A stretch of DNA of 64,000 nt from Diplodia intermedia (Eukaryota > Ascomycota > Dothideomycetes > Botryosphaeriales > Botryosphaeriaceae): assembly GCA_021495925.1 (NCBI GenBank), contig JAKEKT010000031.1, positions 62,001 through 126,000 on the forward strand, written 5' to 3'. Within the stretch, counting starts at the first letter, position 1; every line of letters starts with the position of its first letter. The translations under genes were made by a program, and so were the position numbers. The notes under the pieces were generated by a model. It was not told the origin of the DNA. It searched no databases and saw nothing but the letters and a program-made list of their open reading frames with translations. Shown piece by piece: positions 11,755 to 21,705 of the stretch.

Positions 11755-13806
11755 ATGGCTCCCTCCCCAGCGCCAGCGCCGCGCCGGCCGTGGGAAGACG
11801 AAGACGCCTCCACCCTGGGCCATGAGGGCGACGACGAGTTCGACGAGGCGCCCGCCTTGGACAGCGCCCCGGTCCATCCCATTGCCTGCATGCAGGGCGC
11901 CTTCGAGGAGTCGATCATAGAGGCCGAGGATTCGGAGCAGGAAAAAGTGAAGTCCAAACGGGCCGGTGGCGCGCAGGCCCGCCGCCAGCGCATGCTCGAG
12001 CAGGACGACTACAACGAGTCGTACAACGCGCAGTGGAGGACGAAGAACCCGACCGCCAAGTACCACCCGCTGTGGAAGCTGGTCGCCCAGATCTCCTTCG
12101 GCGTGCATCTGCTCAACCAGCAGCTGGCCAAGAGCGACGAGGAGGTGTCGCGCATCCTCAAGACGCATGTGCAGGAGGTCGACCAGTTCCTGGAGAAGAC
12201 GACCGAGGACTTCGAACTGGCGCTTGCCGACATCCAGGAGCGCATCAATCACCTCAAGCTGCCGCTGGAACACGTCAACATCTTCGACATGATGCTGGAC
12301 GACAGGCAGTTCCGCACCTCCATCATCGAGGGTAACGAGAAGATCGAGAAGATCGTGGAGCGCACCGCCCGGGCCATGAACGATTCTCTGGTCGACGTGG
12401 AGAAGGGAGCGGAGGCGACCGACGAGCTCTCGCGCTACTTGGTCCGCATTGGAGCCCACTGGGCGGAGGGCGACGACGAACTGATGGACATATACATGGC
12501 CATGTGCGGAAACTCGGAGGGCTGGCTCGAGTGTCTGAGGAATCTTCAGACAAAGGGAAGTGAGTTGGGGCTTGCACTAGCGCAGCTGGGCAGCATTCTT
12601 AATGAGATGACGAAGAGGGCGGGTGTTGCAAGCAGGAGAAGCATTGTAAGTCGCGGTGAAGGAAGGGCGGTTGTGCACCAGTTGACTAATTGAGATCTTC
12701 AGATTGCTCATCGGACGCCAGATGCTGATTCACGGCCTGGCTCGCGATCAACGTCGAGGTCGACGCCGCGGACTGTCTCTAGGCAGAGCTCAAGGCCGCG
12801 ACTTGTCAGCCCGCCGGATTCTGCTTGGGCGTCGCCCCGAGGCACGCCCTTGCCGGGCGACAAGCCTCTTCCCCGCGCGCCCGACTCGCTGAGTCCTGCA
12901 GTGACCGGCGCTCTCCACAGGTCACAGTCCCGGCCTCCGCAGAAACACCACACCGTTCCTTTGGAGCAGAGATTCGAGCACCCTAGGCCGCCACCCCGAA
13001 GCCCAGCGGGATCGAGTAATTCCATGCTGAGCCCCACTATCCAGCAAAGAGAGAGGAGGAGACAGAGGACTCCGGAGCCCCGCCTGGAGACACCAATCCC
13101 ACCCGACTGGGCAAGCCGGGGCACCACGCCCGACGGTTCTCGGGCGACCACGCCCAATTCCAGATCGCCCGCGCGTTCGCCTGCGCGCTCGCCTGCGCGG
13201 TCACCTGCCCGATCACCCACGCGTTCACCAGCACAGCCTGAACATCATTACCAAAGCGCTGTACCCCCATCACCCGTGCCTGTTTCTGCGCGACCTCCCA
13301 ACACGTCGTCACATGTGAAGACTCCCAGCAACCTTCGTAAGCGACTATCGATCCGCGGTAGCCGAGAGAAGCCAAGTTCACCTATGGTAGATTCAGCGTA
13401 CTCTTCTGGCTCACCATCCTCAAGGTCCTCTGACAACGAGAGGAAAGCCACGACTCTTTCCCCACCCCCTAACAAAAATCCATCGTCCAGGCCGGGCACG
13501 AGCCAAAGCCGCAACCCGTCCGGACACAAGTTTGGGCTCTTCCCGCCCTCTTCGCCCACAACGCCTGCTTTGTCCATTAGGTCCGGCGTTACTGGAAGCA
13601 CTCTTTCCAAAACGACTACCCTCAACACAAACGACTCACGGCCGAGTACTGCTGTCACGCGCCCCAGCACGTCTGCCTCTAATTACAGCACCAGCGCCGC
13701 TTCAGGCATGAAGCGAAGGTCGAGTCTGAGAGGGCTCCGCAACATCTTCCGTCGAAAGCACTCGACAAACAAACTCGGGCCGACCCTGGAGTCTGAAGCA
13801 GAATAA
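11755..13806 (+). CDS. Conserved-looking protein of unknown function, helical N-half with Ser/Pro-rich tail
   Basis: The model is join(11755..12645, 12703..13806), 664 residues. The start ATG sits in a strong context (CGCCATGGC). I do not recognise the family. The N-terminal half, roughly residues 70-300, is charged and heptad-like (for example LKTHVQEVDQFLEK and EGNEKIEKIVERTAR), suggesting an alpha-helical or coiled-coil domain. From about 300 onward it is Ser/Pro/Arg-rich and probably disordered, with many SP and TP pairs that are possible CDK or MAPK sites, including a tandem S-P-A-R array. The C-terminus has a strongly basic patch (MKRRSSLRGLRNIFRRKHS), which could be a nuclear-localisation or acidic-membrane-binding element. 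The phase-0 intron of 57 bases has a clean GTAAGT donor. A cytoskeletal or cell-cortex role is only a guess from composition. Confidence 0.75.
13165..13233 (+). repeat. 12-bp tandem repeat coding S-P-A-R units
   Basis: Nearly six consecutive 12-base units, TCGCCTGCGCGC and variants, encode S-P-A-R, S-P-A-R, S-P-A-R, S-P-A-R, S-P-T-R, S-P-A. Unit divergence increases toward the 3' end. It lies in the disordered tail of the 664-residue protein. Confidence 0.85.
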
Positions 13807-14499
13807 TGCGGCCACGAGGGGGATGCACACCATCCACACTTGGAGGCGTTTATTTTTTTTTATTTTTTTTTACCTTCGCTGTGTTTATTTCGATACCCAT
13901 TCTCATACCGGGGCTTCCACCCATTGTCAGCGTTTCGAAGCCGTATTGGTAACGAATGTCTATGAACATATTTTTCGCGGACGATCATTTTTGAAATGGT
14001 TTTAATTGTCGATTGCCTAGTACATTTCCAGAAAAAGGGTGTCTGAGTGCTTCTGGTAGCCTCCATCTCGGGTCTTTGTTCCGGAGCATGCATAGCATTG
14101 GGAGGGCACACCGTCCGCGAGAGCATTGCATTGCATCAGCTTGGGTCTAAAAAGGGGCCGTAACGCATCGCAAGTTCGAATGCGTCGAAAATGGGTCTTG
14201 TTATTCCACGTGCTGCCCGCGCGCGAGGAGAGGCTGTTGCCGTTCCCTCTTGCCTTGTTCGCTCCGTGCTGAGCCTGCCCGTTTAATCGTCCCTGCCGGC
14301 CCGCAACGTGAAGAGGGCCACGCATGGCACTTTCTCTTTGCACCCAGCGTCTGCTGCAGCGCGCTCTTGCGTCCTGCTTGGTTTCCCTCGTCTTCCTGTC
14401 ACTCCACCCCTCATCTCTCGCTCGTTGCATCGCGTTCCCGCCTCGCGTCGTCGAGGCTTCTTTGGCATCGGTTTGGATACCTCCGCTTCCTTGGCCACA
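13807..14499. other. Intergenic region with T-rich 3' flank
   Basis: This holds the 3' flank of the 664-residue gene, with T-runs at about 13,850-13,870, and the C/T-rich leader of the next gene. A short inverted repeat (ACGCAT at 14,163 and ATGCGT at 14,180) is present. The open frame of the next gene continues upstream to 14,308 but has no ATG before 14,500, so this part is treated as leader. Confidence 0.5.
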
Positions 14500-17400
14500 A
14501 TGCCGCTCACGGAGCTGGACCCCAATGTCAGCGGCCGGCTGAGCCGTGCCTCCAACATGTCGTCGGGCTCGAGAGGCACGCGGAGGTCGACCCAGCCGCA
14601 GTCCGACATGCTCTCTTCCGGCGTCATGAACATGCTACGAACCTCGACTGAGCTCGGGGACATCGGCGGCCTGTCTGGTGGGGTTCCGAGCGGCTCGTCG
14701 TTCAAGAAGGCTGCGAGGACGTCCCAGGTGTCGCGGCCGGCCCATCGCCGACGCAGCAACTACCACCACAGCTCGCACATGTCCATCGGCTCCAACCAGA
14801 CGCAGACTACGAACGGCATTTCCAGCAAGCATCGATCTCGCCCCTCGACCTCTTCGGTCCCTCGCAAGTCCATTACCAGCAGCCTTAACGTTCCTCAGTT
14901 CCTGCCGGACACGGTGTCGCCCACGGTGATGAACCTGCCTGGCACCTCGCCTCTTGTGCCTCCGGCCCGCCTCTCCAAGGAAGTGCGTTCATACTCCCTG
15001 ACAAACCACTATGCCCCACCCCAGAAGCTGTCCGCGCCGCGGTCGTTCGCCAGCCTCAGGCACCCGGAGCCCGTTCAGAGACCTCGTTCCCCATATCGAT
15101 ATCCCACTCGCCTCAAGCGTCCGGGCTATCGCTCTCCCTCTCCCGCGATGAGCGATGTCACTGGCGGCCCGCCGAGGAGATATCATGGCCAATCGTCTAT
15201 GCCAAGAATCAGAACATCGCCTGTGTCGCACACGCTGCCTCACGAGATGGCTGCTCCACCGTTCCCGCCAGCCTTCCACAGATCTGCCCAGAGCTCAGCG
15301 TATACCGTCTCGCACTTGCCCCCGCACGAGATGGAGCAACTTCTCTACTACAGTCAGCTCAACAGATCGACGTCGAATTTCTCACAGAACCCATACATGA
15401 CGTCCGAAGTGGCAATGCGTCGCCCGATGGGCCTGAATGGATCCACCCCGATGCTGAGGCCGGTGCCCAGAAGGTCCATGACTTCGCTGACGAATGGCAC
15501 CGACTCCGATGCTCCATCGTCAGGGCCGCCCTCCTTGGGGCCCCAAACCCCAAGAGTTAGCCACTCTACCGAAGTCATGTTCCATCAAGCTGCTTCGCCT
15601 CTCACTGAGGCAGACGTTCTCAACAGCACCGGTGAAGTTGAGACTGAGCAGGTCTTGGAGTACTACGACTATAGTGAGCATTTCGAAAGCTTTCACAAAG
15701 AGCCGCCGGTCGCTCCAACCGCCAAAGATTCTCCTGGTGGTTTCGTGAACCACATGAGGTCTATTCTTGGAGAAAATGGGGATGCTGGTCAGCCTCCGCA
15801 GATGCCTTACGATCCACATACTCCTAGCCCCGATCCTCTCCCAGATGTAGCCGAGCTCGAAGGTTCTCCTGTTGCGTTTCCTGAGCCAGAACCTGTGGAG
15901 CTGCCGGCATCTGCAATGCCGTCTCCAATTCCTAGGAGGATTACCCGAGAGATGATTCTTTCGGTCATCGAGCCTTCGTCTACGGCAAACGAGTCTACCG
16001 ATCTGACCTTGGAGAGAAAGGTCCCGATGGAAATGGACGCCAAGGTTGAAAGAAAGATGAGCAGTTCTCCAAGCCCTCCATCAAGTCCAATGCGGAGCAA
16101 GTCGTCTTCATCTACTGGCTCTGTGTCCTCAGCTCAAGAGCCACTGGAAACAGATGCATCGGTGGAGGACGATACGCAAGATGATACGCGCCAGAGTGTT
16201 GGCCCGAATACGGGTGACGAAGAGTCGGGCCTGGGGTCAAAGGTCAGCATACCAGCTCAGTTCTCAGACTCGATGGCTCAAGGCTCGGCTGGATCCTCGG
16301 ATACTCTTTCTATCGAGGATGCGACAGATACAGAGCCGCAGGTGAAGTTGGAGATTCCAAGCGATCCTACGCACGAGACGGTGCAATCATCAGAGAAGTC
16401 CTTTGGAAGTCCCGGTTCACTGTTAAAGAGCCTTAGTCCTGCATCTGTGTCAGCAAGGGCCAAGTCTATGTTTTTAACACCAAAGCAATCATCTGTGGAT
16501 ATCAAGGCGAGAATCTCCGCTCCTATCCTCACTACAAGTTCACCTGGGTCAGACCTCGGGTTTCCCAAAGAAGCTTTTGATTCAACTCTGCTTCCGTTGG
16601 CAGCCAGCTCGCGCCTTTCGGTTCCGAAAGAGCCACTCATGGTGACAACCCCGGTGCAGCTCAAGGCTCAGCAAGAAGAACTAGCACCAGTGTTCGAGAC
16701 GCCGGCGGCTACACCTATCACCTTCACGACGGACGATTCTACCCCGGGAAGCGCAACAGTGCAGTCCACAAGTACACACTCCGTTCCAGCTCGATCCTAT
16801 AGTTCACGCGAAAGCGCGAACACCACCACGCATTTGGTCTGGCCCGTTAAAAAGACCTCGCCGCAGTCATTCGAGCCGAACGAGGAGTATCCACCTCAGC
16901 ATCCGAGTGCTGCAGTCAGCAACCCGATTGTGCAGGACCTGAGGCTGTCCAGCACTCCGAGGTACCCAAGCCAGTTGTCCGACGTCAAGGAAGAATCCTG
17001 CGAGGAAAGCTGCTCGGACCTCAGCAAACGGCCTTCTACGCGGGTGTCTTCGAACAGATTCTCGACAAACTTCAGAGTTCCGCTCTCGCGTGTCCTGGAT
17101 GAAGACACGAGCTCATCGGATCTTGACAGGAGGGCATCGGCCAGCTTCAAGGTCCCGCTGGCACGAGGATCTGCTGCGTCTGCGCAAGGCACTTCCCTCG
17201 ATTCATTCTTCTTGGCACGAGCGTCATCTTTCAAAGCCTCGAACACCTCTGTCTTCAAATCGCCAAAGCGTGGAACGCTTGCAGATACTCGTTTGATCCC
17301 TTCCATGCATTTCAGTCAGATGGACTTGGTTGACAGGCTGGGCGACGTGTTTGTTGATCGTTCCACGTTATCTCTGGATGGAGCACCTGTCGAATGGAGG

Positions 17401-19119
17401 CCCGAGTACCCTGACGCGGACGTGTCTCTCGGGCCTATCAGGGAGAAGTACCGCAGTTTCTTCGCCAGTCTTGACGAGACTAGCAATCGTCCTGACTTCC
17501 GTCCGAAGACGCCGGAGACTGTTGCTGTTGAATCGCAGGCGGTGGAAATGAAGGCCGAAAAGGAAAGTGTGAAGGAAAGTTTCAAAGGAACTGTGAGGAG
17601 TGAGGTCAATCCGCCCATCATTGTGGAGCCAGCACGATCCGACGCGATGTCAATAACGTCGAAGCCATCCACCTTGTCTAGGACTAGACCTTACTCACCC
17701 GAGGAACTCATAACCGAAGTGGACAGGCTAACAATTCCATCGGTAGCTGGTTTGACTCAGCGTCTTTCTGAACTGCTTCCGTCGCTCAAGAGGTACAGTA
17801 GCTCTGAGACAGTGGACGAAAAGGTGAAAGAAGGGCAGGACCTGGAAAAGATAATCGAAGATCCGGAGCTCAAGTCGGATGTCCAGGAAATCCGCCATCT
17901 GGGAGATCGGCCTGGTCTTTTGAACACCATGAGGTCCTCTTGCCGTTTGAGAGCAATGCCGGGTAGGACAACTATGGTGATTGTCGATGATGACGTCTAC
18001 GAAGAACTCACGAACCAGTGCACTGGCAATCATAGCGACAAGGACATTCGAGGTCCACGGGTGGAAGAGATCAAGGACACAGAAAGCAGCAACAAATCGT
18101 TCAAGAGTGCAAGGGAAAGAAAGGACTCTAGCTCGGCGACTCTTGATGCCAGGGTTAGCCAACCTTCCTTGGCAGAGCTTGAGGCTCCGGTACCCGCTCA
18201 TGTCCGGGAAAAGTCGACGACTGGCGCTGCGGATGAGCAGAATGCTCCGAAGGAACCCGAAGAAGTGAAGCCGTGGGACTTGAACATGAAGTTCCCTTGG
18301 AACGAGAGCACCACTGGGATCGACATCACCTTCCCAGTGAAGGCACACGTGCGGAGCCGCTCAACTGGATCTCGGCCTTCGAGGTTGAGGGAGCACTCTC
18401 CAGCTTCTTCTGAGTATTCGACAGCGACGGACGGCCAACGCAAAAAGACATCTGGCGAAAGGGAGAACACCACACCGGACAGCACCGAGACTCATGACAC
18501 TTTCAAGCACAGCCGCAAAGGCAGCCACCGCCCCTGTGGGAGTGTCATGGGATCCGTCACACGGAAACTGGGGCTCACCATGGGGCTTGATGGGGCGATC
18601 CGCTCAAGCGTTTCCTTGGACGAATTTGCTCACGACCCGGGCGACCGCTACCCTACAAGTGGGCTAACGCCACCGTCGCGCTTCAACCTTGATGATGTTC
18701 GGAGCTTCTTCTCGGACGATAGCTCGCAGACGCGGCGCGGAGGCACCTTCCGCAAGCGTCTCACTCGGCTGAGGTCGAAGATCGGACCTCCAGCGACTTT
18801 GTCTCGGGCACAATCTGCCGTGGAGCCTCGCACCATGGAGCGCGCCGCAGGCAACTCGTCCGAGGGCGAAAGCACCACGGGCATGACGGCGAACTCGCCG
18901 ACGGGTACGGGCGGAAGCCTCCAAACCTACGACGGTGCAACGGGCATGCCCAAGTCTGAGTTCCGGACCAAGCGATTCTTCGACAGGATCAAGAGCATGT
19001 GGTTCCGCAGCGGCGAGTTCATCAAGAGCTTCGGGACGAAGAAGAGGATGGAGAGACACGAAGCCCGAGAGTGGCTGCAAGACTCGGACGTCAACATGAC
19101 CGGGCCAGCACTTCCCTAG
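14500..19119 (+). CDS. Large Ser/Thr/Pro-rich protein of unknown function
   Basis: This is a single uninterrupted frame of 1539 residues. The start was placed at the first in-frame ATG (ACAATGCCG context); the frame is open upstream only from a GTG at 14,308. I do not recognise a family. The protein is very rich in Ser, Thr and Pro, with short basic islands, and is probably largely disordered. Segments that look less random are residues about 820-1000, which contain several F-K/R-V-P-L-like repeats (FRVPLSR, FKVPLAR), the stretch LVDRLGDVFVDRSTLSLDG, and the basic C-terminus (KRFFDRIKSMWFRSGEFIKSFG). That C-terminus is aromatic and basic and could form a membrane-binding amphipathic helix. 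No transmembrane segment or catalytic motif is visible. Its two upstream neighbours run in the same direction, but nothing links their functions. Confidence 0.75.
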   Translation: MPLTELDPNVSGRLSRASNMSSGSRGTRRSTQPQSDMLSSGVMNMLRTSTELGDIGGLSGGVPSGSSFKKAARTSQVSRPAHRRRSNYHHSSHMSIGSNQTQTTNGISSKHRSRPSTSSVPRKSITSSLNVPQFLPDTVSPTVMNLPGTSPLVPPARLSKEVRSYSLTNHYAPPQKLSAPRSFASLRHPEPVQRPRSPYRYPTRLKRPGYRSPSPAMSDVTGGPPRRYHGQSSMPRIRTSPVSHTLPHEMAAPPFPPAFHRSAQSSAYTVSHLPPHEMEQLLYYSQLNRSTSNFSQNPYMTSEVAMRRPMGLNGSTPMLRPVPRRSMTSLTNGTDSDAPSSGPPSLGPQTPRVSHSTEVMFHQAASPLTEADVLNSTGEVETEQVLEYYDYSEHFESFHKEPPVAPTAKDSPGGFVNHMRSILGENGDAGQPPQMPYDPHTPSPDPLPDVAELEGSPVAFPEPEPVELPASAMPSPIPRRITREMILSVIEPSSTANESTDLTLERKVPMEMDAKVERKMSSSPSPPSSPMRSKSSSSTGSVSSAQEPLETDASVEDDTQDDTRQSVGPNTGDEESGLGSKVSIPAQFSDSMAQGSAGSSDTLSIEDATDTEPQVKLEIPSDPTHETVQSSEKSFGSPGSLLKSLSPASVSARAKSMFLTPKQSSVDIKARISAPILTTSSPGSDLGFPKEAFDSTLLPLAASSRLSVPKEPLMVTTPVQLKAQQEELAPVFETPAATPITFTTDDSTPGSATVQSTSTHSVPARSYSSRESANTTTHLVWPVKKTSPQSFEPNEEYPPQHPSAAVSNPIVQDLRLSSTPRYPSQLSDVKEESCEESCSDLSKRPSTRVSSNRFSTNFRVPLSRVLDEDTSSSDLDRRASASFKVPLARGSAASAQGTSLDSFFLARASSFKASNTSVFKSPKRGTLADTRLIPSMHFSQMDLVDRLGDVFVDRSTLSLDGAPVEWRPEYPDADVSLGPIREKYRSFFASLDETSNRPDFRPKTPETVAVESQAVEMKAEKESVKESFKGTVRSEVNPPIIVEPARSDAMSITSKPSTLSRTRPYSPEELITEVDRLTIPSVAGLTQRLSELLPSLKRYSSSETVDEKVKEGQDLEKIIEDPELKSDVQEIRHLGDRPGLLNTMRSSCRLRAMPGRTTMVIVDDDVYEELTNQCTGNHSDKDIRGPRVEEIKDTESSNKSFKSARERKDSSSATLDARVSQPSLAELEAPVPAHVREKSTTGAADEQNAPKEPEEVKPWDLNMKFPWNESTTGIDITFPVKAHVRSRSTGSRPSRLREHSPASSEYSTATDGQRKKTSGERENTTPDSTETHDTFKHSRKGSHRPCGSVMGSVTRKLGLTMGLDGAIRSSVSLDEFAHDPGDRYPTSGLTPPSRFNLDDVRSFFSDDSSQTRRGGTFRKRLTRLRSKIGPPATLSRAQSAVEPRTMERAAGNSSEGESTTGMTANSPTGTGGSLQTYDGATGMPKSEFRTKRFFDRIKSMWFRSGEFIKSFGTKKRMERHEAREWLQDSDVNMTGPALP

Positions 19120-21705
19120 ACCAATAATTGGCTTGCACCGAATGTGGTTCCCGTCAAGTTTGGTCGGTTGAGCTGTTCAACGAGACTCACCCAACAACGG
19201 CTTCTTTCCTCGGGCAGCGAAAAGTCTGCACCTTGCTGGTTGTTGCCACGTCCTCTTTTTGTTTTCCTGCGGCCGTCCATTTCGCTAAGCACTACTACCG
19301 CCTATCCGAGCATTTCCGGAAGAAGAGATCAGGGATTTTCACATGGCAAAACAAGACCGGCGTCTTCCGCAAGCGCAAGCGCCCCTTGCCTTGATTCCGG
19401 ACGTCTTTGGCTTGGAACCGCCTTCCCTTTCCGGCTATGCGACACGGTTTTATTCATGGATCATGCTGGCTGTGTGCTAATTCTACCACCGTCTTCCTTT
19501 CCGGGGTAATCGTCGGGAGGGACGGGCAGTGATTGGCATGTGGCGCATGGTCTAGACGTTTTACAGCAGTAGTTTCTTTTCTTTTCTTTTTCCTGTGGGC
19601 GGGGAATGCAGCAGGAATGTTTGGTTGCGAGCAGCGGGAAGGATGAAGGAAGCTCTAGTGGGCGGGCGGGACAATCAGGGGCAAGTCCCCGCCGCTTATG
19701 CAGTAGTATAGTATGTTTGAGCTTAGCAGGCCTTATAGGCGTGTATATTAGCATCATGGCAGCAGCAGATTATCGAAAGACTGTTTACATTCTACGATTG
19801 TGCTTGTTGTCCGTGGCGCATGATCATGGAGCGAACGACGCTCGACTACTGCTTTCCTGCGTTCCACAGACTCGGGGTTCTGCACCTTGGGGGAACGCGT
19901 CCGTTTCACCTTTTTACCACTCGCGTCGCTTCCGCCTTAGCCGTTTCCGGCGACGGGTTCCGCGCAACGACACTTTTTCGTCCTCCACAGGGCTCCATTT
20001 TCCCCCCATTCTCCAGCTCCGGGTCTTTTTCTCACGCCCAGTCTCGCACCGCCAGGCTCGAAGGGCCTGATGAAAACGTTTCGCGTCAAGATATGGTAGC
20101 CTTCCTCCCAGTATGCTGAATGCTTGCCGTCTGCTTTCCTACCTGCTGCTGCGCCTCCTCCTCCCTCGGCTTCAACCGGCCTCGCTAGGCTGTTGGTCCC
20201 TCGACAAGGACATGTGATGGGGGCCAACCGCAAGGCCGACCGTCTTTAAAGGGCTCTCGGACTCGTCTCGTTCTTGAGCGTGTATGTATGTGCTGCGCGT
20301 GCCGAAACACCGCCTTTCCGTCCATTCGATATCTTTACATTCTGATCAGCGTCGTCTGATCCTTCTGTTCCACATCTTTGTCGTCATTTTTCTCTTCTTA
20401 ACTTTTTTGCCGCGAGGAGCTTGGGATTTTTTTTTTTTCGTTGGTCTCTGTGATCGCATCCCAATCCACCGGATCGGTGCAGGAGAAAAGCTTAAAAATA
20501 TATCAAATACAACGCAACGTACGGATCCGGCCTGTTCCACACCATTCTGGATTATTTTCTCATTCTTTCTCGCGGCTTCATTTCGACTGTCTCTCTGGCA
20601 AAAGGAAAAGGAAAGAAAAAAAGGTTATACATTGGATTTGCCCCACAGATTCTGGCATTTAGGTGCTTGTTGTTCATCATCATCACCACCCATTCGTTGT
20701 TGCACGACGACGACGACGACGAAAACACGGCATCGAGGAACGCCCTACCTTGCGCAATACCGACTTCTCGCCAATTTCCGTTCGATCGCACACTGGGGCA
20801 TCCGAGTTTCCGCCCATCGGTGGAAAAGAGCACGGACTACTGCCACTGGCTGGTGGTAACTGATTGCGGTCTACACTTCTTTGCCATGAACGTCGGTCGA
20901 AGAAGATAGAACAGTCACAGAAGCACCAAAGCAAAGAGCGGGGAACCAAGCAGCCCAGGACCACCACGTGGTTGGCCGTGCGAGGGCCCTGTCGGAGAGA
21001 CAGGAGGTTTCGGCTTGGACAAACGCATTCGGGATTGCAGGGGTTGTGAGGTGAGTGGAGTGCGTGCGAGAGTTTCCCTATTTCTCTTTGGATCCGCCGT
21101 GCGATGACGATTACCGATGATTGATGATGCGGCGGGCGCGGTCCCCCTCGTTCGCAAAAGTCTGACGATCTGACGTGAGGGAAGGAAGTTGACAGGGGTC
21201 GACGCGCATAACGCGCAACGCGAGTGGAGTGGTCGAGTGGAGTGGGCGTGGCGGAGCCGGGAAGGCGCTGCCTGCTGGCGAGGGGAAAAGAGGAAGAGCC
21301 GCCCTGGATTTGGAAAGACGTGCCAGGCTGCAGACGCGTATAATCATCGGTACCCCGCTCGGAGGCGTTGCCAGCAGAGAAGGGCGACGTGCATTGAAGC
21401 TTGAGGGACGGCTGGCTTTACCCGACCCAACGCCATCTTCACCTTGATCCCACGCCACGCGCTCGGATCCCGCGTATCGGCTCGTCTACCTCCCTTCTAC
21501 TCCTCTGCAGGATCGACGGCGCCAGGCCGCGGGTCGAGCTCCGGTAGGGAAGGGAAAACAACGAAGGCGCATTCTCCGTCCGGACGTCGGGGATCAGCGA
21601 TACACGAGAGCAAGGATACTATCGCACATACATACGCAGCCCACCACGGACGGGAACCTTGTACCACATAAAGACGGAGGGGTGCAAAGCAAAAGGAAAC
21701 AAAAA
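19120..21705. other. 2.6 kb intergenic region, long leader of the 1011-residue gene
   Basis: No gene is recognised. The left part (19,120-20,100) is the 3' flank of the 1539-residue gene, with T-rich stretches. The right part contains T-runs (near 20,430), A-rich tracts and short GAC/CAT triplet runs (about 20,680-20,720), then a GC-rich leader with many ATGs before the next coding start. The length and upstream ATGs would fit a regulated promoter or long 5' leader, but that is inference. Confidence 0.5.

Noticed and set aside
14163..14185. Short inverted repeat ACGCAT/ATGCGT with a TTCGAA loop, resembling a tRNA T-arm
   Set aside because: There is no surrounding cloverleaf; arms are only six bases, so it is likely chance.
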